Of a stretch of DNA of 64,000 nt, positions 8,575-15,987 are shown piece by piece. The translations under genes and the position numbers were made by a program. The DNA is taken from assembly GCF_019278525.1 (NCBI RefSeq), contig NZ_CP058986.1:1116001-1180000 (forward strand), read 5' to 3'. This DNA is from Polaribacter sp. HaHaR_3_91 (lineage in GTDB: Bacteria > Bacteroidota > Bacteroidia > Flavobacteriales > Flavobacteriaceae). Numbering within the stretch: position 1 is the stretch's first letter; the number at the start of each line of letters is the position of its first letter. The notes below the pieces were generated by a model. It did no database searches. It had not been told where the DNA came from and saw nothing but the letters and a program-made list of their open reading frames with translations.

Positions 8575-8649
8575 GGGCAATTAGCTCAGTTGGTTCAGAG
8601 CATCTCGTTTACACCGAGAGGGTCGGGGGTTCGAATCCCTCATTGCCCA
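8575..8649 (+). tRNA. tRNA-Val(TAC), copy 1
   Basis: A 75-nt cloverleaf. The acceptor stem GGGCAAT/ATTGCCC, the D arm TAGCTCAG, anticodon stem TCTCG/CGAGA with loop TTTACAC (anticodon TAC) and T arm GTTCGAATC are all visible. The 3' CCA is not encoded here (the genome reads A then CTA). Its 75 bases are identical to copy 2. Confidence 0.97.
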
Positions 8650-8658
8650 CTAAAGCAA

Positions 8659-8688
8659 AATCCTTTACATTTATGTGAAGGATTTTTT
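8659..8688 (+). terminator. Terminator after tRNA-Val copy 1
   Basis: A 12-bp stem (8659-8670 with 8673-8684, one wobble pair, 2-nt loop) runs into six T. The same hairpin, perfect there, follows copy 2. Confidence 0.8.
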
Positions 8689-8735
8689 GTTTTTAATAGA
8701 TTTTTAAATAAAAATAAAATTATTTTTCATTTTGT

Positions 8736-8765
8736 TTGGTAGATCTAAATAAAGTATTATATTTG
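8736..8765 (+). promoter_or_regulatory. Promoter of the second tRNA-Val gene
   Basis: TTG at 8736-8738 and TATATTTG at 8758-8765 have the same 19-nt spacing and the same 10-nt distance to the tRNA as in copy 1. Confidence 0.8.
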
Positions 8766-8775
8766 CAGCCGCTTA

Positions 8776-8853
8776 GGGCAATTAGCTCAGTTGGTTCAGA
8801 GCATCTCGTTTACACCGAGAGGGTCGGGGGTTCGAATCCCTCATTGCCCACCA
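8776..8853 (+). tRNA. tRNA-Val(TAC), copy 2, with encoded CCA
   Basis: Identical to copy 1 over all 75 bases (8776-8850), with anticodon TAC. Here the next three bases are CCA, so the 3' end is encoded. The pair is the product of a roughly 200-bp tandem duplication that includes promoter and terminator. Confidence 0.97.
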
Positions 8854-8859
8854 AAGCAA

Positions 8860-8889
8860 AATCCTTCACATTTATGTGAAGGATTTTTT
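8860..8889 (+). terminator. Terminator after tRNA-Val copy 2
   Basis: A perfect 12-bp stem, 8860-8871 with 8874-8885, has a 2-nt loop and runs into a T-run. It separates the tRNA genes from the polysaccharide locus. Confidence 0.85.
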
Positions 8890-8903
8890 GTTTTTAATGG
8901 TTT

Positions 8904-8939
8904 TTGATAAAGAGTCCAATGATTCTTTTATTATATTTG
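8904..8939 (+). promoter_or_regulatory. Probable promoter at the head of the polysaccharide locus
   Basis: An exact -7 box TATATTTG lies at 8932-8939, with a possible TTG at 8904-8906 (25-nt spacing, longer than usual). The predicted start is about 30 nt before the ATG at 8973. Confidence 0.5.
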
Positions 8940-8972
8940 TTTCTTTATAAAAAATAGCTAAAAAATTTCTTA

Positions 8973-9959
8973 ATGGATATAAAATTGTCAGGAAAAAAGA
9001 TACTTGTTACAGGAGGTGCTGGTTTTATCGGTTCTAATTTGTGCGAGGCTTTACTTGAAAAGAAGAATACAGTAGTTTGTTTAGATAATTTTTCTACAGG
9101 GAAAAGAGAGAATTTAGTTTCGCTTATAGAAAACCCAAATTTCACTTTAGTTGAAGGAGATATTAGAAATTTAGAAGATTGTATGTTGGCAGCTTCTGGT
9201 GTAGATTATGTTTTGCATCAAGCAGCTTTAGGTTCAGTTCCTAGATCTATAAAAGATCCTATTACAACAAATGACGTTAATGTTTCTGGTTTTCTAAATA
9301 TGTTAGTCGCAGCAAGAGATAACAATGTAAAAAGATTTGTGTTTGCAGCAAGTTCTTCTACCTACGGAGATTCAGAATCGTTACCAAAAGTAGAAGATGT
9401 TATAGGGAAACCATTATCTCCTTATGCAGTTACCAAATATGTAAATGAATTGTATGCAGATGTTTTTGGTAAAACGTATGGCTTAGAAACAATTGGGTTA
9501 AGATATTTTAATGTTTTTGGAAGAAAGCAAGATGCTAACGGAGCGTATGCAGCAGTAATACCTAAGTTTGTAAATCAGTTTATGAGTTTAGAATCTCCGG
9601 TTATCAACGGAGATGGTTCTTTTTCTAGAGACTTTACATATATAGACAATGTTATTCAGGCAAACTTATTAAGTTTAGTTGCGGATAAAGAAGCTGCTAA
9701 TGAAATTTATAATGTTGCCTTTGGAGATAGAAACACTTTAATCGATTTATGTGATTCTTTAAAAGAGTTTTTATCAAATTATAATCCAAAAATTAAGGAT
9801 GTAGAAGTTGTTTTTGGTCCTAATAGAATTGGAGATATTCCGCATTCTCATGCAGATATATCAAAAGCTAAGAAATTATTAAATTATACCCCAGAGTTCT
9901 CTTTAAAAGAAGGATTAAAAGAATCGATAGATTGGTATTGGGAAAACTTAAATAAATGA
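8973..9959 (+). CDS. UDP-N-acetylglucosamine 4-epimerase (WbpP/TviC-like SDR)
   Basis: A 328-residue extended SDR epimerase interconverting UDP-GlcNAc and UDP-GalNAc or their uronic acids. The NAD-binding motif GGAGFIGSN is at the N terminus, ALGSVPRSI follows in mid-protein, and the catalytic motif is YAVTKYVNELY. DNFSTGKRENL is typical of the WbpP/TviC branch rather than GalE. It is the first gene of the polysaccharide locus and overlaps the next gene, a 6-dehydrogenase, by 4 nt (ATGA). This resembles the Vi-antigen pair TviB/TviC. The exact substrate is inferred. Confidence 0.85.
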   Translation: MDIKLSGKKILVTGGAGFIGSNLCEALLEKKNTVVCLDNFSTGKRENLVSLIENPNFTLVEGDIRNLEDCMLAASGVDYVLHQAALGSVPRSIKDPITTNDVNVSGFLNMLVAARDNNVKRFVFAASSSTYGDSESLPKVEDVIGKPLSPYAVTKYVNELYADVFGKTYGLETIGLRYFNVFGRKQDANGAYAAVIPKFVNQFMSLESPVINGDGSFSRDFTYIDNVIQANLLSLVADKEAANEIYNVAFGDRNTLIDLCDSLKEFLSNYNPKIKDVEVVFGPNRIGDIPHSHADISKAKKLLNYTPEFSLKEGLKESIDWYWENLNK

Positions 9960-11239
9960 GTAAAATTAAAATAGGTATTATTGGTTTAGGCTATGTTGGC
10001 TTACCATTAGCGAGGCTTTTTGCAACAAAATTTTCTGTTGTTGGTTTTGATATCAATCAAACTAGAGTAGAAGAACTTGGGCAAGGAAAAGATGTTACTA
10101 GAGAGATTTCTAAAGAACTTTTAGATAAAGTAGTTCTTACCGAAAATAACAATGATGTAGGATTATTTTTTACATCAGAATTAGAAGATTTAAAGGATTG
10201 TAATTATTTTGTAGTTACGGTTCCTACGCCAGTAGATAAAAATAACAGACCTGTTTTAACGCCTTTAATAAAAGCGAGTGAAACTGTTGGAAGTGTTATT
10301 AAAAAAGGAGATATCGTAATTTATGAATCTACGGTGTATCCTGGTGCAACAGAAGAAGATTGTGTGCCTATTTTAGAAAGAGTTTCTGGTTTAGTTTTTA
10401 ATAAAGACTTTTTTGTAGGATATTCTCCAGAAAGAATAAATCCGGGTGATAAAAAGCACACAGTAGAAAAAATATTAAAAGTTACTTCTGGCTCTACGAA
10501 AGAAGTTGGTGAAAAAGTGAATGATTTATATGCGTCTGTAATTACAGCAGGTACACATTTAGCGCCTTCAATAAAAGTTGCAGAAGCAGCAAAAGTAATC
10601 GAAAACTCTCAGAGAGATATTAATATTGCATTTGTAAATGAGTTGGCTAAGATTTTTGGGTTGATGGATATCAATACACAAGATGTTTTAGAAGCTGCAG
10701 GAACAAAATGGAACTTTTTACCTTTTAAACCAGGTTTAGTTGGTGGACATTGTATTGGTGTTGATCCTTATTATTTAGCTCAAAAAGCACAAGAATATGG
10801 CTATCATCCAGAAATTATTTTAGCAGGTAGAAGAGTCAATGACGGTATGGGTAGATATGTAGCATCGGAAGTTGCTAAGTTGATGATTCAGAGAGATATT
10901 GAGGTAAAAGGAGCTGAAGTTTTAGTTTTGGGAATCACTTTTAAAGAGAATTGTCCGGATGTTAGAAACACAAAGGCAGTCGATCTTATTTATGAATTAA
11001 AGGATTACGGAGCAAACGTAACTATTTTTGATCCTCATGCAAATTCAAACGAAGTTGAAAGAGAATATCAGTTAGCGTCTAATATTATTTTACCAAAAAA
11101 GAAATTTGATGCTGTCATTTTAGTTGTGGCACACAAAGAATTTCTTAGTTTGGATTTTGCAGAACTTAAAAAAGAAAAATCAATTGTATACGATGTGAAG
11201 AATTTTTTAGATTCTAAACACGTAGATAAGTCACTATAA
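9956..11239 (+). CDS. UDP-HexNAc 6-dehydrogenase (WbpO/TviB-like)
   Basis: A 427-residue nucleotide-sugar dehydrogenase that oxidises C6 of a UDP-N-acetylhexosamine to a uronic acid with two NAD. The N-terminal Rossmann motif GIIGLGYVGLPLARLF, the middle-domain EAAKVIENSQRDINIA, and the catalytic Cys in GGHCIGVDPYYLA are all visible; the C-terminal domain has LGITFKENCPDVRN. It overlaps the epimerase by 4 nt. It is one of three distinct sugar 6-dehydrogenases in this locus and the one most like the Vi-antigen/WbpO type. Confidence 0.88.
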   Translation: MSKIKIGIIGLGYVGLPLARLFATKFSVVGFDINQTRVEELGQGKDVTREISKELLDKVVLTENNNDVGLFFTSELEDLKDCNYFVVTVPTPVDKNNRPVLTPLIKASETVGSVIKKGDIVIYESTVYPGATEEDCVPILERVSGLVFNKDFFVGYSPERINPGDKKHTVEKILKVTSGSTKEVGEKVNDLYASVITAGTHLAPSIKVAEAAKVIENSQRDINIAFVNELAKIFGLMDINTQDVLEAAGTKWNFLPFKPGLVGGHCIGVDPYYLAQKAQEYGYHPEIILAGRRVNDGMGRYVASEVAKLMIQRDIEVKGAEVLVLGITFKENCPDVRNTKAVDLIYELKDYGANVTIFDPHANSNEVEREYQLASNIILPKKKFDAVILVVAHKEFLSLDFAELKKEKSIVYDVKNFLDSKHVDKSL

Positions 11240-11243
11240 AGAA

Positions 11244-12176
11244 ATGAAAAATTTTGCATTAATAGGTGCTGCAGGATATATTGCGCCAAGACATTTAAAA
11301 GCGATTAAGGAAACCAATAATCAGCTAATAGCAGCTTTAGATAAGTTTGATAGTGTTGGAGTAATGGATAGTTTTTTTCCGAAAGCAGATTTTTTTGTAG
11401 AATTCGAAAGATTTGATCGCCATATAGAAAAGTTAAAAAGAGGAGGAACGCATTTAGATTATGTAAGTATTTGTACACCAAATTATTTACATGATTCTCA
11501 TATTAGAATGGCTTTAAGAAGAGGAGCTGATGCTATTTGTGAAAAACCTTTAGTTTTAAATCCTTGGAATGTTGATGCTTTAAAAGATATCGAAAAAGAG
11601 TCTGGGCAAAAAATAAATACAATTTTACAATTAAGATTACACCCAAGTATTATTGCTTTAAAAAACAAGGTAGCGTTAGAAAATAAAGTAGGTAAATACG
11701 ATGTAGATTTAACATATATTACTTCTAGAGGTAAATGGTATGATATTTCTTGGAAAGGAGATGAAAGTAAATCAGGAGGAATTGCAACAAACATTGGAGT
11801 CCATTTTTACGACATGCTTTCATGGATTTTTGGAGAAGTTCAAGAAAATATAGTACATCTTAGAGAGAAAGATAAATCAGCGGGATATTTAGAGTTTAAA
11901 AATGCCAGAGTACGTTGGTTTTTATCAATTAATGAAGAAGATTTACCGCAAGAAATAAAAGAAAAAGGACAAAGAACTTTTAGATCCATCACTATAGATG
12001 ATCAAGAATTAGAGTTTAGTGCTGGTTTTACAGATTTACATACCAAGAGTTACGAGCAAATATTAAAAGGAAACGGATTTGGATTGAAAGAGTCTGAAGA
12101 GTCTATTAAAATTGTTCATAATATTAGAAATACAGCGATTAGTGCATTAGGAGAAAAACACCTGTTTGTTAAGTAA
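11244..12176 (+). CDS. Gfo/Idh/MocA oxidoreductase, WlbA/WbpB-like
   Basis: A 310-residue NAD-dependent oxidoreductase resembling WlbA/WbpB, which oxidises C3 of UDP-GlcNAc uronic acid. The Rossmann motif LIGAAGYIAPRHLKAI and the family motif CEKPLVLNPWN are present; the catalytic-region motif NIGVHFYDMLSW lies in the second domain. It starts 4 nt after the 6-dehydrogenase, so its substrate is plausibly that enzyme's product. In known pathways WlbA is followed by an aminotransferase (WlbC/WbpE) and an acetyltransferase (WlbB/WbpD). Neither is next door here, although a DegT aminotransferase lies at 32716. Confidence 0.85.
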   Translation: MKNFALIGAAGYIAPRHLKAIKETNNQLIAALDKFDSVGVMDSFFPKADFFVEFERFDRHIEKLKRGGTHLDYVSICTPNYLHDSHIRMALRRGADAICEKPLVLNPWNVDALKDIEKESGQKINTILQLRLHPSIIALKNKVALENKVGKYDVDLTYITSRGKWYDISWKGDESKSGGIATNIGVHFYDMLSWIFGEVQENIVHLREKDKSAGYLEFKNARVRWFLSINEEDLPQEIKEKGQRTFRSITIDDQELEFSAGFTDLHTKSYEQILKGNGFGLKESEESIKIVHNIRNTAISALGEKHLFVK

Positions 12177-12296
12177 AAAAGGATTTTCTAAATCAAAATC
12201 AGTTTATTTACAAGTATATCTAATTAGTCGTTACTAACTGTAAAGATGTTTCCTTGAAAATGAAGGGATAACATCAAATTATTTTGAATAAAAATA

Positions 12297-13418
12297 ATGA
12301 AAAAAAAGAATCTATTAATTTTCGGAACAAGACCAGAAGCTATTAAAATGGCACCTTTAGTAAATCAGTTTTTAGCTGATAAAAGGTTTGAAACAAAGGT
12401 TTGTGTTACAGGTCAACATAGAGAAATGTTAGATCAGGTTTTAAGTTTTTTTGATATTACTCCAGATTTCGATTTGTGTTTAATGAAGCCTAATCAGAAC
12501 TTATACAACTTAACAGGAGAAGTAATTTCTGGGTTAAAACCTATTTTAGAATCATTTAATCCCGATTATGTTTTTGTGCATGGAGATACTACCACTACGA
12601 TGGCAGCAAGTATCGCTGGTTTTTATTCCGGAGCAAAGGTTTGTCATGTAGAAGCTGGTTTAAGAACCCATAATATGTTGTCTCCTTTTCCGGAAGAAAT
12701 GAATCGTCAGGTGGCAAGTAGAGTTGCAACGTATCATTTTGCACCTACCATTAAATCAAAAGAAAATCTTTTAGAAGAAAATGTATCCGAAGAAAATATT
12801 TTAATTACAGGAAACACGGTTATTGATGCTTTGTTAGAAAGTTCTAGTAGAGTAAGTAATTTAGATAATGAGGATGTTAAAGAAATTAAAAGTAAGATTA
12901 ATTTTGATAAGAAAATCATTTTAGTAACGGGACATAGAAGAGAAAATCACGGAGAAGGATTTATAAATATTTGTGCTGCACTTAAAGAAATCGCACTTAA
13001 TAATCCAAATGTAGAGGTTGTATATCCGGTTCATTTAAACCCGAATGTATTAAAGCCCGTAAATGAATTGTTAGGCGATGTTAGTAATATTTATTTAGTA
13101 AAACCATTATCATATCCATCCTTTGTTTGGTTGATGAATCAATCGTATTTAATAATCACAGATAGTGGAGGTGTTCAAGAAGAAGCACCTAGTTTAGGGA
13201 AACCTGTTTTAGTGATGCGAGATACCACAGAAAGACCAGAAGCTGTAGAAGCAGGAACTGTTATTTTAGTGGGTACAGATTGCAATAAGATTGTAAAGGA
13301 AACACAAGCGTTGCTAGATGATTCAAAAAAATATCAATCAATGAGTTCTTTACACAATCCGTACGGAGATGGAAAAGCGTGCAAAAGGATTATTGAATTT
13401 ATTTTAAATTTAGAATAA
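12297..13418 (+). CDS. wecB: UDP-N-acetylglucosamine 2-epimerase (non-hydrolysing)
   Basis: A 373-residue WecB-type epimerase giving UDP-ManNAc from UDP-GlcNAc. Typical motifs are [13 protein letters not shown] at the N terminus, [39 protein letters not shown] and [17 protein letters not shown]. Length is normal. Its stop overlaps the ATG of the next gene, wecC, by one base, so the two form the standard UDP-ManNAcA pair. A WbpI-like role on the WlbA-pathway product is an alternative. A 120-bp gap before it, with a partial hairpin near 12245-12275, separates it from the upstream trio. Confidence 0.93.
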   Translation: MKKKNLLIFGTRPEAIKMAPLVNQFLADKRFETKVCVTGQHREMLDQVLSFFDITPDFDLCLMKPNQNLYNLTGEVISGLKPILESFNPDYVFVHGDTTTTMAASIAGFYSGAKVCHVEAGLRTHNMLSPFPEEMNRQVASRVATYHFAPTIKSKENLLEENVSEENILITGNTVIDALLESSSRVSNLDNEDVKEIKSKINFDKKIILVTGHRRENHGEGFINICAALKEIALNNPNVEVVYPVHLNPNVLKPVNELLGDVSNIYLVKPLSYPSFVWLMNQSYLIITDSGGVQEEAPSLGKPVLVMRDTTERPEAVEAGTVILVGTDCNKIVKETQALLDDSKKYQSMSSLHNPYGDGKACKRIIEFILNLE

Positions 13419-14632
13419 TGAAACAAGTAGAAGTTGTAACAGTAGGTTTAGGTTATATTGGTTTGCCTACATCAGCATTAATAGCACAAAACGGCATTCA
13501 AGTTCATGGTGTAGATGTTAATCAGCATGTGGTAGATACAATTAACCAAGGTAAAATACATATCATAGAGCCAAGTTTAGATATTGCTGTAGAAGAAGCT
13601 GTGAAAAAAGGTTTTTTAACTGCGGATATAAAACCAGTGGAAGCTGCTACTTATTTAATTGTGGTACCTACTCCTTTTAAAGGAAACCATGAGCCAGATA
13701 TTTCTTATGTGGAATTGGCAACAAAGAATATTATTCCGTTTTTAAAAGAAGACGATTTATATATTATAGAATCTACTTCGCCAATTGGTACTACAGAAAA
13801 AATGAGAAGACTTATTTACGATGTAAGACCAGAGTTAAAAGATAAACTAAACATTGCCTATTGTCCGGAAAGAGTTTTGCCAGGAAATGTAATGCATGAA
13901 TTGGTTTATAATGATAGAGTTATTGGTGGTGTAGATGAAAAATCTACCCAAAAAGCAATTCATTTTTACAAGCAATTTGTAAAAGGAGCGTTGCATGCTA
14001 CAAATGCAAGAACGGCAGAAATGTGTAAGTTAACAGAGAATTCATCTAGAGATGTACAGATTGCATTTGCCAATGAGCTTTCATTAATTTGTGATAAAGC
14101 GGATATAAATGTTTGGGAGTTAATTAATTTAGCAAACAAACATCCAAGAGTAAATATATTGCAACCAGGTTGTGGCGTTGGAGGGCATTGCATTGCTGTA
14201 GATCCTTATTTTATTGTCTCAGATTACCCAATGGAATCTAAGATTATAGGTACGGCTCGTGAGGTAAATAATTACAAGTCTTTTTGGTGTGCAGAAAAGA
14301 TTCAGAATGAGAAATTAAAATTTGAATTAAAGCATGGTAGAAAACCAAGTATTGCCTTAATGGGATTGGCTTTTAAACCAAATATTGATGATTTACGTGA
14401 ATCTCCAGCAAAATATATTGCCCAAAAAGTTTTACAAAACACAAACAATGAAGAGTACTTTATTGTTGAACCTAATATTACCGAACATAATGTTTATAAA
14501 ATTACAAATTATAAAGAAGCTTTTAAAAAGGCAGATATTATAGTTTATCTAGTTGCTCATAACGAATTTAAAACATTACCAACAGATAGTGATAAAGTTG
14601 TTTTAGATTTTTGTGGAATTATTAAATACTAA
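13418..14632 (+). CDS. wecC: UDP-N-acetyl-D-mannosaminuronic acid dehydrogenase
   Basis: A 404-residue enzyme oxidising UDP-ManNAc to UDP-ManNAcA. The Rossmann motif VGLGYIGLPTSALIA, the TENSSRDVQIAFANEL helix and the catalytic Cys in GCGVGGHCIAVDPYFIV are clear; GLAFKPNIDDLRESPA is in the C-terminal part. It is translationally coupled to wecB. It differs from the 9956 and 15988 dehydrogenases, so the locus can make three uronic acid types. A 305-bp spacer follows. Confidence 0.93.
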   Translation: MKQVEVVTVGLGYIGLPTSALIAQNGIQVHGVDVNQHVVDTINQGKIHIIEPSLDIAVEEAVKKGFLTADIKPVEAATYLIVVPTPFKGNHEPDISYVELATKNIIPFLKEDDLYIIESTSPIGTTEKMRRLIYDVRPELKDKLNIAYCPERVLPGNVMHELVYNDRVIGGVDEKSTQKAIHFYKQFVKGALHATNARTAEMCKLTENSSRDVQIAFANELSLICDKADINVWELINLANKHPRVNILQPGCGVGGHCIAVDPYFIVSDYPMESKIIGTAREVNNYKSFWCAEKIQNEKLKFELKHGRKPSIALMGLAFKPNIDDLRESPAKYIAQKVLQNTNNEEYFIVEPNITEHNVYKITNYKEAFKKADIIVYLVAHNEFKTLPTDSDKVVLDFCGIIKY

Positions 14633-14937
14633 GCTCATTAAACTGTGCTAATTATTAAATAATTATTTTGAAGGAGTTTTGTTGGATTTTGTAGAATTTC
14701 ATTGTTTTTTAAGTCTAAAGAGATTTATGATTTTTATGATTTTTAAGTAGTATTATTTGCTGTGTTTAGAAAAGGTAAATCTCTTTTTTGCTACTAATAA
14801 AAATATATTTATGTAATTGTTAATTAGGAGTGTAGGTGTTTTTTTGTTTCATTAAAACTAAAGAAACTAAAGAAAAAACTAGTGTATATTAAATTATTAA
14901 ATAATTAACATATATTTGCTCAAAAAAAAAGAAACTT
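14633..14937 (+). other. 305-bp intergenic spacer with possible long-loop terminator
   Basis: No ORF is seen here. AAAGAGATTTA (14717-14727) can pair with TAAATCTCTTT (14776-14786) across a 48-nt loop, with a T-run at the 3' side. This could be a weak terminator for the wec genes or a structured RNA. An exact -7 box TATATTTG at 14911-14918 probably drives the next gene. Confidence 0.4.
14911..14918 (+). promoter_or_regulatory. -7 promoter box before the first nucleotidyltransferase gene
   Basis: TATATTTG is an exact match to TAnnTTTG, 19 nt before the ATG at 14938. No clear TTG is found at the -33 position. Confidence 0.5.
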
Positions 14938-15369
14938 ATGAAAGTTGGGATAACCTTTAGTGCTTTTGATTTATTTCATGCAGGACATGTAAAAATGTTA
15001 GAAGATGCAAAAGAACAATGTGATTATTTAATTTGTGGTATACAGACAGATCCTACTTTAGATCGTCCGGAAAAGAATATGCCAGTACAGTCAGTCGTAG
15101 AAAGATACATTCAACTAAAAGGGTGTAAATACGTAGATGAGATTGTTCCTTATGCAACAGAGCAAGATTTAGAAGATATTTTAAGATCTTTTAAAATAGA
15201 TGTTAGAGTTATAGGAGATGAGTACGCTAGCAAACAATTTACAGGTAGAAAGTATTGTGAAGAAAAAGGAATCGACTTATACTTCAATAAAAGAGAACAC
15301 CGTTTTTCTAGTAGTGGGCTTCGTAAAGAGGTACAAGAAAAAGAGAATTTAAAAAAGAAAGAGAAATAA
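14938..15369 (+). CDS. Glycerol-3-phosphate cytidylyltransferase-like nucleotidyltransferase
   Basis: A 143-residue protein with the cytidylyltransferase fold. Its N terminus has the nucleotide-binding motif FHAGHVKML (HxGH), and the second signature appears near the end as RFSSSGLRKEV, in place of the RTxGISTT of TagD. VIGDEYASKQFTGR matches the central TagD-like segment. The length is that of TagD/GCT. It probably activates a phosphorylated small molecule (glycerol-, ribitol- or similar phosphate) with CTP, or with ATP. A second, unlike member follows 117 bp later. The real substrate is unknown. Confidence 0.8.
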   Translation: MKVGITFSAFDLFHAGHVKMLEDAKEQCDYLICGIQTDPTLDRPEKNMPVQSVVERYIQLKGCKYVDEIVPYATEQDLEDILRSFKIDVRVIGDEYASKQFTGRKYCEEKGIDLYFNKREHRFSSSGLRKEVQEKENLKKKEK

Positions 15370-15470
15370 GTGTTTTACATATTCTGGTGAAAAGATTTCA
15401 TTTTTAGAATGATTTAATATTTCGCCAATAATAGCGTGAAAACACCTATTTACCGTGGAATAATTTAATT

Positions 15471-15478
15471 TATATTTG
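15471..15478 (+). promoter_or_regulatory. -7 promoter box before the second nucleotidyltransferase gene
   Basis: TATATTTG, an exact TAnnTTTG match, lies 8 nt before the ATG at 15487. The mRNA leader would be only a few nucleotides long. This shows that the small genes inside the sugar block have their own promoters. Confidence 0.55.
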
Positions 15479-15486
15479 CAAAAAAG

Positions 15487-15909
15487 ATGAAAAAACTAAT
15501 CATAGTATCAGGATATTTTAACCCAATTCATAAAGGACATTTGGAGTATTTTAATAATGCAAAGGCATTGGCAGATGAGTTGTTTGTAATTGTAAATAGT
15601 GATCTTCAAAGAGGGTTAAAAGGTTCTAAAGAATTTCAAAAAGAAGAAGAGCGTTTATTTATTGTAGAGAACATTAAATCTGTAGATAAAGCGATGATTT
15701 CTGTAGATAGCGATAGAACCGTTTGTGCTTCTATACGTGCTATTCATGAAAAGTATGGAAAAGAGTATCAAATAGGTTTTGCAAATGGAGGAGATCAAGA
15801 CAATAACTCTATCCCTGAAGCACCTGTTTGTAAAGAATTAAATATTGACTTGATTGATGGTTTGGGAGATAAAATACAATCATCTTCGTGGTTGTTAAAA
15901 AATAATTAG
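15487..15909 (+). CDS. Adenylyl-/cytidylyltransferase family protein
   Basis: A 140-residue nucleotidyltransferase-fold protein. The start GYFNPIHKGHLEYFNNAKAL carries the HxGH motif. NSDLQRGLKGSKEF is similar to heptose-phosphate adenylyltransferase (RfaE2) or FAD-synthase-type proteins, and the C terminus has QSSSW in place of a clear ISSTxxR. It may be a heptose/polyol-phosphate adenylyl- or cytidylyltransferase. It has its own promoter and terminator. The substrate cannot be deduced, and no kinase or phosphatase partner lies beside it. Confidence 0.75.
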   Translation: MKKLIIVSGYFNPIHKGHLEYFNNAKALADELFVIVNSDLQRGLKGSKEFQKEEERLFIVENIKSVDKAMISVDSDRTVCASIRAIHEKYGKEYQIGFANGGDQDNNSIPEAPVCKELNIDLIDGLGDKIQSSSWLLKNN

Positions 15910-15913
15910 AAAG

Positions 15914-15940
15914 AAAAACACTTATTTTAAGTGTTTTTTT
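15914..15940 (+). terminator. Terminator after the second nucleotidyltransferase gene
   Basis: A perfect 11-bp stem, AAAAACACTTA (15914-15924) with TAAGTGTTTTT (15928-15938), has a TTT loop and a following T-run. Confidence 0.8.
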
Positions 15941-15987
15941 ATGACGATATCTTAAATAAAATTGAATATTAAAAAATAAAAAGAATT

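Noticed and set aside
8535..8889. CRISPR-like repeat
   Set aside because: The two repeated units are complete tRNA genes with promoter and terminator, not short repeats with unique spacers.
12245..12275. Hairpin in the 120-bp gap before wecB
   Set aside because: GATGTT/AACATC pair but the inner part is imperfect and there is no T-run; too weak to call a regulator or terminator.
14717..14786. Riboswitch-like element in the spacer after wecC
   Set aside because: Only one 11-bp pairing across a 48-nt loop is visible, and no known riboswitch core could be matched. It is kept only as a possible terminator.
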